Of a DNA stretch of 64,000 nucleotides, positions 20,021-30,587 are shown one piece after another. The stretch covers positions 2,294,001-2,358,000 of the forward strand of contig JAHQRK010000005.1 in assembly GCA_019828595.1 (NCBI GenBank). Direction: 5' to 3'. The DNA is from Aphanomyces cochlioides. Taxonomy: Eukaryota > Oomycota > Saprolegniomycetes > Saprolegniales > Verrucalvaceae. The stretch's first letter is position 1; every line of letters begins with the position of its first letter. The position numbers and the translations under genes are program-made. Below the pieces are notes generated by a model. That model saw nothing but the letters and a program-made list of their open reading frames with translations, was not told the DNA's origin and searched no databases.

Positions 20021-20983
20021 CTAGTGCTCCTCCTTCGGGGGCTTTTCCCAAGCCGAGATGCGCGTCGTGAGGTTCCAAAAGTACCGCTTTCCACGGATGT
20101 CCAACGCACTGCGCCAATTGCCATATTTTTGCCCGATCAAATCAAAGTCATAATCGTCCTTGGACTCCGGCGGCAGCGTGGATGTAGGAGACTCAAGTGG
20201 TGCGCCCCATGAAATGTCACCAGCTTCGAGATCTTCAAAGCGAGCCTAGGAGAGATTTAGATTGCACGGCGTGAGGGGATTGCCAACCTTTTGGACGTTC
20301 TTGAGTTCACGCAAAACATACGAGGCCATCAATGCTGCTTGCTTGGGCTTGACATTGGGCTCAACGTTGAGTACATGGCGAGAAATAGCGTCGTTGAGAA
20401 CTGTCTTTGATCCACCAGCGGTGAAATGCTGGTCAAAAGCGACACATTGACTGAAGCAGCGCTGTTGGACTTCGCCAAGATGCTTGTTGACAGTCAATTC
20501 CGAGACGTTTTGATGGCGGATGCGAAACACGGTGTCTTCCCATAGGCGATCAAAGAGCGCTTCTTGCAGGATCTTGCCGGGATCATTCTTACCCGACGAT
20601 TTCGACGAGATCAAACGACGGTGGACAATCCACACGTGAACCATAAGCAAAGCTTGCTGCGCGCGAAAGTCCGTGGGCAAGTCCAACGCTCGGTAAAACG
20701 ATGGATGGGCAGCTTGGTTCACACAGCTGTGGTAGAGCAAGGTCGACTTGCTCGAAATGCGCGCATCTTCGTTGTAATAGCCGAGCAAATCGAGAAGCCA
20801 CTTCCATCGTTCAATACGTTCTTTATGCTCGGGTTGTGTCACGTCAAAGTTCGTGTTGAAGATGCCAGAACTTGGTCCAGGTGGAGGGATTTGCGTGGGA
20901 ACTTTAGTCGAGAACGCCATCACAGCCGTGAGTTGCACTGCTGGTGCATAGCGCCTGAGACTTCGGCGCGTGACGGCGAGCAT
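20021..20983 (-). CDS. UQCC1: Cbp3/UQCC1-like cytochrome b assembly chaperone fused to a WW domain
   Basis: Assembly factor for complex III: Cbp3/UQCC1 binds newly made cytochrome b in mitochondria. Two exons (20983-20288, 20245-20021), intron of 42 bases, 306 aa. The N-terminus is a mitochondrial presequence (MLAVTRRSLRRYAPAVQLTA). The chaperone domain is seen in LPTDFRAQQALLMVHVWIVH, RLWEDTVFRI, and LTVNKHLGEVQQRCFSQC. Exon 2 adds GQKYGNWRSALDIRGKRYFW, then NLTTRISAWEKPP: a WW-type module (second W at SAWEKPP, aromatic pair YFW). I know no WW domain in yeast or animal Cbp3, so the fusion is unusual. The intron sits exactly between the two parts. Confidence 0.8.
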
Positions 20984-21486
20984 CGTCGTCGGCAACAAAA
21001 ATGTGCTCCACGAATGGAGATTTGCTCGCTAGAAATTATCCAAAATAATATGAAAATTACTCGAAATAACTGGAATTGATTGGATTTAATTGTTAATTTT
21101 GACAAAAAGCGAATAAAGTTTGCAAAAATTTGACTGACTTATGTCAAAACATTCTAAAAGTATCTGAAAATTTATTCATTGATTGGTTAATTTTCATACA
21201 AATGTAAAAATATCGTGCTAAAAAGTATATTTTGATAAAAAAGTTTGACTTGGAATTTGTATGCCAGTTCAGCTGAGAAACAAATCAATCTCTGACGTGG
21301 CATGCTGTCGTTCAAGATATGAGCTTGAACAACCGCCAGCTGAGTTAACGTCAGTTCATTGGAAAGACTTGGCTTTGAGTTTCTACGGTGAGGTGGAACA
21401 GGTGTAGTTGCTCGTGAAGACAGGAAGGGCTGCACGGACACTTTATTCCAGACACGCGATAGATCTCGAAGAAATTTGACACTTTC

Positions 21487-22818
21487 TTACACAAACGAGA
21501 CGAGATCTCGAAGAATTTTCAGCTGCTCATCAGGTGTTGCTTGGAGGAAAGCAAGTCGACGCATGTCTTGACCACGGAGTTTATAAATCGCGCCAGAGTA
21601 TTCATACAGCCGAGGAACAATCACAGATGTCCAGAGGTCAGTTGAACAACGGCGTGGACATTGGCCAGCAGACGATGAGAGTGGATATTCGTCGAGGGAG
21701 ACTCTCGCAACTTGAATTACAGTCTTGTCGTGGTGAAGACATTGCACCATGTCACCTTGACGAACGCCGATCATTTTCATGTACACAGCCATTTGGATAC
21801 AATCGTGAAGAAGAGTTGGGTTTTTGAATCGAGCCATCCTACAGACAATCAGATCAGTTGTCTAGTGGAGTTTGACTCGTACCGATTCTTGACTTCGACT
21901 AGAATCCGCTCAGTCGACCAGACATCGTCATCGTCGATTGTGAGAACGTCGGCCACGCCATCAATCATGCCGCAAATCGAGAAATAATGGCCTTGAGGAG
22001 CTGGTCCGTCGGAGTTTTTATCCATCTCGAATCGTTCTATCAACGCTTCCATTCTGTTTGCCTCATAGCAAGAACATTGAGGTGGAGATGATGAAGATGT
22101 GACTGCCTTGGCTTGCTTCGGATGCGGGAAGAGTAAAAAGTAAAATTTGTCGTTGGTGGACTCAACTTGGAGCCTAAATTATCAACTTGAAAGGTGCGAG
22201 ACACGGTGTTGTGTACCCATTCTGAGCTTCGTACATCTATTTGATGTGTCAAGCGTAACAAATGAGAGACAAAGTGTACTTGGAGTGCCAGGTTTTCGTT
22301 GCGTTTGCCCACACTTTGGCGTACCTTTGTTGTAATACTCTCCTGGAGGAGTTTGGCTTCATCTTCTGTGAGCCTTTTCCGCTTTCGTGCTGCATTGATG
22401 TGGTTTATTGCATCTCGGGATAGACTGTTCGCCTTTCCGACTCGAGCTGTGGTGCTCTTATCGTGTGTCCACTTGACAATATCATTCAAGATCTTTCTTG
22501 CGCCAGACTTTTGTATGAGAGACTTCATTTCGTCATCCTTTGAGATAACCTTCATACCAAGCAGTTTAGCGTCGATTTCCAAGAGTTCTTCCAAGTCTTG
22601 GTACAATATCTAGATGAAATGAGAGAATGCTTCATTGATAGATCTCCTACCTCCATAAAGTCTTCGACTGGGTTTCCAAACTCGTGCAATCCGACCACTG
22701 CAGCCACTTTAGAAGCAGAGTAGCGTATTTTCGTCGTTTCGGCTTCCTCTCGTACCTTTGCGTACTCGGATTCGTCGTCAGCACCAGTCGAACTACCTCG
22801 GCTCGACCTGCGCGCCAT
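21487..22818 (-). CDS. PD-(D/E)XK nuclease, YqaJ/lambda-exonuclease-like
   Basis: Multi-exon gene: exon 1 22818-22651, exon 2 from 22609, a third exon starting near 22120, last exon ending 21487; about 390-400 aa. The nuclease signature is clear in order: RYSASKVAAVVGLHEFGNPV (the SxxAAxxGxxxF motif of YqaJ-type enzymes), a Lys/Arg-rich helical insert, then FSICGMIDGVADVL (catalytic D after GxxDG) with WSTERILVEVKNR (E-x-K), then HDCIQMAVYMKMIGV, the Q-rich helix of the same fold. The intron after exon 2 is uncertain by about 100 bases. The parent superfamily includes phage recombination exonucleases and MGME1; which role applies here is unknown. Divergent from the gene at 23076 through a CCAAT promoter. 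Confidence 0.7.
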
Positions 22819-22859
22819 GTCTTCGACTTGAACAATTTGAAAATGAATCCGCGAACGTT

Positions 22860-23040
22860 TCCTATTGGCTAATTTTATTCAACATTTTTTAAATGAAGTA
22901 AAAAATCCCCGAAAAAATGCTTTTTTTTATTGTCGATTCTACATAAAATTTGGATGTGGGCTCAATCGAATCTCGCGGGCAAATCTCGCCACCAATCGAC
23001 GCGATTGGCCAATTTTCAGAACCGCGATTATGATTGGCTA
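22860..23040. promoter_or_regulatory. Divergent CCAAT promoter
   Basis: ATTGG/CCAAT boxes at 22864, 22992, 23004 and 23033 lie between the divergent starts at 22818 and 23076, in AT-rich DNA. No TATCCGG is present. This is a good example of the second promoter class in the window. Confidence 0.55.
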
Positions 23041-23075
23041 TTGCCACAGAATGCATCCAGGCAAGTCATTCCAGT

Positions 23076-24091
23076 ATGACAACTCGTAGCTACGATGGAG
23101 ACAGCCCTGCAATGAACACTCGTTCATCTCAGACATCACAACACACCAACTCCCAAGACGACAATCAAGAAACCAGCTCGAGCTCCCTTTACGAGATTAC
23201 TCTGACGCCTTTGGTCAAGAACACGGTTGGCGAGAGGAATACGTCGGCAATCAAACTGTCCACATTTGTGTGTGGGGGCATTTCATGGAACTCAATCAAG
23301 TCGCACATCTTTGCGCGGTACAAGTCAAAGTGCATGGGCATCGCCATTCGAGACGAGTCTGGCGTGTGGACGGTTCGAAACGACACACCAACTGAAGCCG
23401 ACTTTGCTACGATTTTTGCGTTGAGGTTGGGATCACACACCAAACGAATCGAGAGCGACGTTAACATGCACGATTGGCTTGTTAGCGTGCGTCATCAACG
23501 AGTGACTCTGTCGATATACAAGTATGGGAACGAGATAGGGACGAAACAGCAGATAGTCGAACCAAACTCACAGTGTGTTGCCCCAAGCAATTGTGATCGA
23601 TCTGGTGCCCCCACCGAAGACACGATTCAAGATTACATTGAAAAATTACGCACTCAATGGGCTACAACATGGGAGACCCACAGCCCTATATGGCGTATAT
23701 GGGCCACACACCACCAATGCTTGCCTGGGAGTCAAGAGTTCGTCAAGACCCACCGCCTCATGTTTTAGCATGCTTGCGGCCAGCCACCTCATCCCACGCA
23801 GTTCGACTCGAGAGGATTTTCCAGAATAATCGAACAAGCTTGGACGTCATCGACGGCGCGCTGTTGGAGCTAAACCAATTGAAACTTGCCATGGAACAAA
23901 CCAAATCCACAATGAATGTCGTCAGTCGACGACTTGAACTCTTTGAGCAATCTCTTGTGGCAAAGCGCGAATTTATTGTTTCACAGGATCAAGAGTTTGC
24001 GCCAATTCCAGCAAGTGAACTGCCAATTCCTCTACTCTCCGACAACAACAATGCCATTGATCACGACTACGATTTAGAAGACACAGATTAG
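23076..24091 (+). CDS. Unrecognised protein with C-terminal coiled coil, perhaps transposon-associated
   Basis: The first part reads from ATG 23076: a Ser/Thr/Gln-rich lead, then YEITLTPLVKNTVGERNTSA, GGISWNSIKSHIFARYKSKC and TIFALRLGSHTKRIESD. The final part, in another frame, runs to the stop at 24091 and contains a coiled coil (NQLKLAMEQTKSTMNVVSRR) and a very acidic end. The change of frame must be an intron between about 23530 and 23700, which I could not place with confidence. The stop lies only 5 bases from the stop of the convergent transposase pseudogene, so the two may belong to one element. No function is assigned. Confidence 0.5.
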
Positions 24092-24096
24092 GTTTG

Positions 24097-25196
24097 TTAT
24101 TGTCGAATTACAAATCCTAAATCATCGTCATTAAGCTCTGTATCTCCAATGCGTACTTTTCCATGCGCAAGACCACGGCAAGGATCATAACGCCCATTAG
24201 CAGTATATCCACAGTGGCTAAACACTTTTCCCATGGTGAATTGCTTTAAGCCACACATTGTCTTCACAACAAAGTAAATCAGGTTTGCTTCAGTGCGATA
24301 CTCGACATAAGACCTCTGAAACAACTTTTTCACGTTGCCGAAGAAGTATTCGATGGGATTATAGAACGGGCAATAGGCGGGAAGAAATATCGGGACGATA
24401 CCCAAAGACCGCAAGTGTAAAATGGCCTCAGCATTGCAGTGGATTTTGGCTCCGTCGAGAATCCACACCGAATTGGTTCCTGGGTGCATCTGAACTTTGC
24501 CAGAGTGGGCGAATGAGCAACAGCCACGCAAAAAGGCTTTACTGTCGAATGTGCCCTGGACATCACAGTAATCAAGGAGTCCGTCCGCTCCAAGAAAACA
24601 AAGCAGAGATACCCTGGGCTTTCTTCCAAATTCGCCTCGTATCACAATCTTGTCACCCTTCATAGCGCATCCACGCCGTCGGAGCATTCCTCGATTGTCA
24701 AAACTATCAATATCAATTAGACAAGTGCTAATGTGATGATGACATGGTGTTGTACCTCACATATCAAGAAAGACAATATTTCGCTGACTCCACGTGATCG
24801 AGTCTATCTCACTGACAAAACGGCAGATATCTTGCTGGTGAATTTGAATGGCGCATCTTTCGATGACTTTCCAGGCTGTCGAAATGGATATAAAGCGGTG
24901 GAAATGCAGTTCAAAGGCAGTTTTTGCCTCATCGAGGAAGCTCAATGGATGACGCTTGTAGTGATCAACTATCCATTGTTTCTCAAGAGTAGTAAAAGTC
25001 CCGTCCACGACTGACGTCTTTGGTACCCCCCAGTTTGCTCATATTTGCGAATCCAATTCGCAATCGTCTGTTCATTCTTGCCGTACAGGGTTGCAAGTTG
25101 GTGCCTCTTTAGTCCAAGAAAGTAGTGCCCGTACAGACAGTGCATCACCGTATTTGGACTAGCGTGTTGTGAGAGTGCTGACTCGATGGCACTCAT
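24097..25196 (-). pseudogene. Broken IS630/Tc1-type (DDE_3) transposase
   Basis: The order is that of a DDE_3 transposase: helix-turn-helix (LKRHQLATLYGKNEQTIANW), a second DNA-binding part (WIVDHYKRHPLSFLDEAKTA), first Asp (NIVFLDM), then after a short intron SFDNRGMLRRRG...KIVIRGEFG, second Asp (VWILDGAKIHCN), third acidic residue (YCPFYNPIEYFF), and a C-terminal tail. Two lesions are seen: a run of six G (minus strand) near 25027 shifts the frame between the two DNA-binding parts, and the bases around the first catalytic Asp (about 24766) no longer keep frame into the intron. Terminal repeats were not found. Confidence 0.7.
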
Positions 25197-25257
25197 GAAT
25201 TCTTTCGGCCTTTCCTTCGCGGCGCTTTCAGTCTTGGAAATTTGAAAACAACAACAC

Positions 25258-25300
25258 GTGATTGGATGAATTTAATCAGCCAATCGGATCGATTGGAAAT
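25258..25300. promoter_or_regulatory. CCAAT-box promoter region of IMP1
   Basis: ATTGG at 25261, CCAAT at 25280 and ATTGG at 25292 lie 90-125 bases upstream of the IMP1 start at 25384, and 60-100 bases from the minus-strand transposase start. Confidence 0.5.
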
Positions 25301-25383
25301 CTCGCCAGCAAACCGCACATAAATCCAAAATTCACTCAAAAGCACAATATGAATTTCCAACATTTTTTTAATACTTATTTTTT

Positions 25384-25967
25384 ATGCTACCCAAATGGGC
25401 CATCAGCGGCCTCCGCGTCGGTGCGGGGGCTTTTTGCGTCAAGCATTACGTTCTCGACATTCTCCTGGGCATGGGACCCTCCATGCATCCTACTCTACCT
25501 GATGGAGTAGTTATTCTTGTCGACAAACTGACGCTGAGGTGGAAACCTTTGGCTGCAGGCGACGTTGTTGTGGCATCGTCGCCAGTAAATGCTCAAGGAT
25601 CAGTGTGCAAGCGCATTATCGCAGTGGTACGGCACGCATCGCGTATTTGTCGTGATGAAATGATGTAGGAAGGCCAGTTTGTGAAGTGCCGTCCTCGATT
25701 TGAAGCAGACGCGGAACGAGTTGTCGAGGTTGAACCCCATTGAGGAACTTGACTCAAGCGGTGTTTGTAGGTTCCAAAAGGGCACGTGTGGGTAGAGGGT
25801 GACAATGCGACTGCTTCTATTGACTCGAGGCATTATGGGCCCATTCCCGTTGCTCTTGTGTGGGGTCGTGTTGCGTACAAGGTCAGCGAAGTGTCCTTGA
25901 TTCCACTGATTGATTGTCTCGGGCTTTGTAGATTTGGCCGCCGTCCGAGTTTGCAGCCGTTGCGTAG
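25384..25967 (+). CDS. IMP1: Mitochondrial inner membrane protease subunit 1 (Imp1), S26 signal peptidase
   Basis: Removes sorting signals of proteins delivered to the intermembrane space. Four exons (25384-25626, 25669-25728, 25771-25881, 25932-25967) join in frame to 149 aa, normal for the family. The catalytic Ser33 lies in GPSMHPTL and the Lys76 in SVCKRIIAV. The remaining S26 boxes are also present: [20 protein letters not shown] and [14 protein letters not shown], ending IWPPSEF. A hydrophobic N-terminal segment ([18 protein letters not shown]) is the membrane anchor. The gene converges on TRS120 with 11 bases between the stop codons. Confidence 0.93.
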
Positions 25968-25978
25968 CTAGTTCGGCC

Positions 25979-28900
25979 TCACAGCGACTGGACTTTTAAG
26001 ATAGATTCAATGGTAGATGCTTCGAGTTCTTGATTCCATCGACAAACGGCATGAATCTGGAAAAGACCATGTTCGACGAGCATGATTTGAATCGAATGGA
26101 TTGTTGAGCTCTCAAATCTTGGCTCGCATTGTCCTGCCACAATCACCTTGTCGCGACTTGACTCCGTTGTTTCCTCTGGTGATTCTTCCTCAACGTGAAT
26201 CTCAACCATTAAAGGCGGTGGCATCGTCGCACTGAGCTTTTGTTCGACATGGAGGCAAATTTCGTAGAACTGAAGTCGTTGCAAGCTCACGATCTTCTTA
26301 TCACTGTTGCCAAGCGTCATGCGGATTGTCCACGGAGTTTGTGACTCTGGCAGTGTGCACGGAATCGAGCCTGAGGCTGATGAAGTCTGCCATTTCAAGT
26401 CGGTCGTTGCTAGTGGCATACGCACGACACTCTGTGGCGGGACTTCGATGGTGCTATCGTTTTGCACCACTTGGAACGTCGTCAACACGGAAGGATTGAA
26501 CATATCTGCCATTATGGCATCATGGAGCGGAGTCATGGCGAGGATAGCAATGCCCGCTTGCACTGTTACATCCAAAGTCCACTTGGATTGCTTGTACAAA
26601 TGTTTATGAGTCGGCTCATCGCAATAAATAGCACGAAAAGTGATGGAAACCACGTCTTGTTTGGTAGCCAACAAGTGTAGCCGTAGGCCAAGCGTAGATC
26701 GAGATGGCATCGTGCCCTACGAGAGAGTTAGAGCCTCCTGGATGAGCATCATCTCTGTATACTGTGTCTTTGTCCATTGTGCAGACAAGTGTGAAGCCTG
26801 GAATAGTCAATTCAGTTGGTTTCGATTGAGCTGACGAGTTGGATTGCTCGTCGAGTTCAAGTGAATTCAGTAACACACTTGACACAGAATGACTTTGGTG
26901 GCTTCCTTTGCGCTGCAGCGATATTTCCAGTAGGAGGTGGGGAGCATTCACACCACTGGCATTGCTCAGCTCGACGGAAACGTTCTTGTCCTCGTGCTCA
27001 AATAGAGAAAGCGCTGCTTGACACGTTTCAGAACAGGGAACGTTATCCACTAACAAGTCGAGCTGTGGTAAAGCAGGCACAATGTCAAGCACGACGGGTT
27101 TATCCAGCGAATATCTACGACAGAAGCTGCTGAGGGAAAAGTGCACAGCAAGAGACTTACCGGAGGGATTGTTGTTTGAGGTGAACCAAACAGCCGAGGA
27201 TGACCAGGCGACCAATTTGCGTCGGGCGGACACGAAGTCGGACAGTCGTATTTGTCTGTCGTGGGGATAATTGGACGCTCTCAGCGTAGGCAAGACCAGT
27301 CTGGGAGTCTTCAAGCCATAGTTGAATGCGAGGTAAGGCAAGTGAGATTTCAAGCGGATTGTCCAGAGTCAAAGTCCATTCGATCGGTTCATGCAATGGA
27401 AACATTAACGACGACACCGTTGGCTTTGGTTTGACCTCCTTGGCTTGGAAGGGATTGTAGAAAAATGCCGAAGACGAAGTTGACAATGAGGCGTTGCCAT
27501 GACGTGTGAGGATCGTTTTGACGTTGTCTAGCGTTTGAAGAGCTTCATTTGATGTGTCTTTTGTTAGTTCCAAGCTTCGAACAACGACAAGTCCATCAGT
27601 GGAAAAGTTCGTCGACGTTTTGGCCTTGGCATCTTCCATGAGCAAGAGCCAGCAAGCTTGTTGCCACTGGGAAATATGGTTGCGAGCGTCCAAACGCAGG
27701 CCACGCGACGCCGTTATCACATCTGAAGATGCATCTGTAGTTGCTGATGGCTTTGTCGGTGTGATTTCTTCCGTGACTGGGTCCATCAATACAGTGCCGT
27801 TTCCGCCAAACGTTGTCGTCGGATTCATGACAGCTGACATGAGCTGACGTGGCGTTGCGAGAAGACGTGGTGTGGACGCTGATGCTTGGGCCGTTAGCGC
27901 AGCAGGAAGACCTTTGAAATAGTTTGTATGGGGTAATTTCTTCATCTCTTTCTCAACAGACGTCGGTGGAGTGAAGTAGACACTTGGTTTGATGTGCAAT
28001 CCTACAGCAGTCGAGGAGGGCGCACCACTCGCTCCATTGGCAAAAGTTTGGTAGGACCATGGCGTTCCAATGGGTTCATTCCATGAGCATGTGATTATGG
28101 CATCAGCTTCATCAATTTCGATCGGACATTGAGATAACACACCCAAGAGAGACAAAGCGCTTTGAACGACTAGATCGGCTTGATGGAGCTTCCTCGCCAT
28201 GACAATCAGCTGCCGAAGTGCTTGGAATCGCAGCGAGAGCCATGTTGGTTGGATCGTTGCAACGAATTTAGCAAGAAGCAATGCGGCTTGTAATCCAGTC
28301 GACGTTGGAATAGTATGGCGATGACGAAAGAAGAGTATATTGGCTGCTTCGTGGAGGTACAAGCTTTGCTTCCGTGTGAATCCCATCGATTGACTCATGC
28401 GAGCCAGATCCAAGAGGTGTTCTAGATGCTGCAGTTGTTGCTGCTGCTGTTGCTGGCTGGTCAAGGCGTCACTAAAGCTCTCTAGCATCCGATTTTGGGC
28501 TTCCAGACACAGCATGCGCATCCACACCGCTTCCTCTACTCAAAGGAAAAGGACATGAGCCATCAAACCAAAAAGATGTAGGGTCTCACCTTGGATCCTC
28601 GACGACGATGAAACCTCGACGTAGTACCAGCCCATGCAACTAATGAGTCGTGCTTCCAACCCATAACAATGCGCTCGACTGTACTGTGAGATAGCTTCAG
28701 ATGCCTTCTCGACGAGCTCGACGTTGAATTTTAAGCTGCCTAGACAAGAAGAACTCGATATAACGTCCAATGCACACTCGAGGCAACGAACCATTAGAAG
28801 ATGCTTCCTGCATGGTCATATAGAGCGCAGTAATATAGCCTTCTAATGCCGCTGCAAGCCAAAGTGTGTCACCAAACGTGGAGCTCACACGCTTCTCTTC

Positions 28901-29926
28901 GTCGCGCAGGCCGTCGATTGCAGAGATGTAATAGTCAAGCGCGTCTTGGTAACATCCGACAAGGTTGGTATAATCACCAACAAGTTTCTTCTGACGATAC
29001 ATCATGCGTTTTCGAGCACGAACATCCTTGTCTAGTCCTAAATGCAGCATTAAAATCGTTGTCGTGGAATGAATCGCACCTGTAACGCCGCTGATGATGC
29101 TACTACTGCTACCCATTATGTTTCCTGACGCTGTACGACCAATTTGTGTCGGCACTGTGTTATTGGGAAGATGGAGCGATACTGTAGCGTGTATTCCTGT
29201 AGACTCCTGTGAAGTGAAAGAGGGCTCGACTTGCGTATTGAGCAAGCCGAAGCCAGCATCGGAAGCCGTGTCGATCGTGGCTTGCAAATGTTGCCTGAGT
29301 GTTGATCTTACGGTGCTTTCCAACGACATGAGGATAGTCACCGTGATGGCATCCAGCACGACTTGCAAGTGCAAGCTCACCTAAAAGTTTGGATCAACAA
29401 CGCACGCTTGATAAAACTGTACTGTTGTGTGACCGTCGCTCAAGGGTGCCGCAAGGGGAAACATGACCAAGTCGTCAAGCGTCGAAACGTCTTCGAGTGT
29501 CCCCGCACCAAACGCATGTTCAAACGCAAAGCACTTGTGCACGATTGCAGTCGGGTATCGTGCAGCTGAGCTTTCAAAATGCGCATACGCTTGGCGCAAG
29601 TCGCCTGTTGTTGGGCAATGACACAACCCAATTATTGCAAGAGGCCTGTTGGATGCATGTACATCTTCACAAGCTATGCTCGATGCTTTGCTTGTTTCTT
29701 CGAAGCGATACACGATCGATCGTGAACTTTCCCACGATAAACTCCGGAAAGGCGACAACTCGGAGCTGTATCCTCCCGGTCGAGAAAGACTGCTCATGGG
29801 CACGACGGCAGACGCTTGTAGCATGGCAACGTATCCTTGGTACAAATGCATGGGCATGTTTCCCACTGGGATGATATAGACCAGCATCTCACAATTTCTC
29901 TCGAATCCATGCCGTCTCCCTTGCAT
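25979..29926 (-). CDS. TRAPPC9: TRAPP II complex subunit Trs120/TRAPPC9
   Basis: Subunit of the TRAPP II exchange factor for Rab11/Ypt31 at the late Golgi. About 1,240 aa over at least five exons with introns near 29381-29422, 28744-28793, 28540-28590, 27115-27160 and 26670-26715. The N-terminal part has MLVYIIPVGNMPMHLYQGYV and LAIIGLCHCPTTGDLRQAYA, typical of Trs120. Next come RQKKLVGDYTNLVGCYQDAL...DYYISAIDGL and FGDTLWLAAALEGYITALY, the TPR-like part of the family. The C-terminal half is beta-rich, as in plant and yeast Trs120. A poly-Gln run (SQQQQQQQLQ) lies mid-protein. The first ATG is at 29926; an alternative ATG (MLVYII) is 13 codons further in. Four TATCCGG-type motifs lie 40-85 bases upstream. 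Confidence 0.88.
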
Positions 29927-29963
29927 TGTTGTCGCCGCCGTCTTCGCGCTTTTCAAGTTGGAT

Positions 29964-30011
29964 CATCCGGATACCATAAGATCCCGGATATTATATCCGG
30001 AATGTTATCCG
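29964..30011. promoter_or_regulatory. TATCCGG cluster upstream of TRS120
   Basis: CATCCGGATA at 29964-29973, CCCGGATA at about 29983-29990, TATCCGG at 29994-30000 and TATCCGGG at 30005-30012 lie 38-86 bases upstream of the minus-strand start at 29926. Confidence 0.55.
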
Positions 30012-30217
30012 GGAAAGTGCAGGCGGTGTTCCATCAACTCTGCGAGAAACAAGAGGTCTTGCGTTCAAGCTCAAGCCTTGACCGACACCGTTCTGCGCGC
30101 ATTGGATCTCAGTCATGAGATCGATTGAGAGATGTTCAATTTGTTCAAGAGAGACAACGAGATGTTGGGTAAAATCGGGTCGATTGCCATTGCTTTCGAC
30201 GAACGACCTCTCCATGT

Positions 30218-30339
30218 TAATCAACGGCTCGTCAGGGCTGATCGAGTTCAGACTTTTCAACACGGGTGATCACTCACGTCGTAAGCTACCCGATGTTGCA
30301 AAGTCTGAACTCGATCAGCCCAGACGAGCTGTTGATTAA
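30218..30339. repeat. Imperfect inverted repeat, divergent copies of one coding start
   Basis: Arms 30218-30262 and 30294-30339 are complementary over about 45 bases (TTAATCAACGGCTCGTCAGG ... versus ... GACGAGCTGTTGATTAA) with about 31 bases between. Read outward, each arm encodes the same peptide start: plus strand MLQSLNSISPDELLI from ATG 30293, minus strand LKSLNSISPDEPLI with GTG in place of ATG. Similarity fades after about 30 codons on both sides. It looks like an inverted duplication of the first exon of an unknown gene. Confidence 0.65.
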
Positions 30340-30587
30340 AAGCCATGGCATTCGACCTGACTACCCTCTCCAACTCGTTGTCTATGGTTCCCGACGAGCA
30401 CATTTTGCATGAAACACTGCAACAAGCCGTCAAGTTCTCGACGCGGTGAAATTGCCGGAGAAATTATCAAACGAGTCTCTCCATGGTTCACTACGACTTT
30501 GGAATCAAAGCATTTCGTCCAGCGGCGTCAAGCAAATAGGATGAAGAACGAAACGATTTATGACTTCGTCTTGGAAAGTTTGATATT

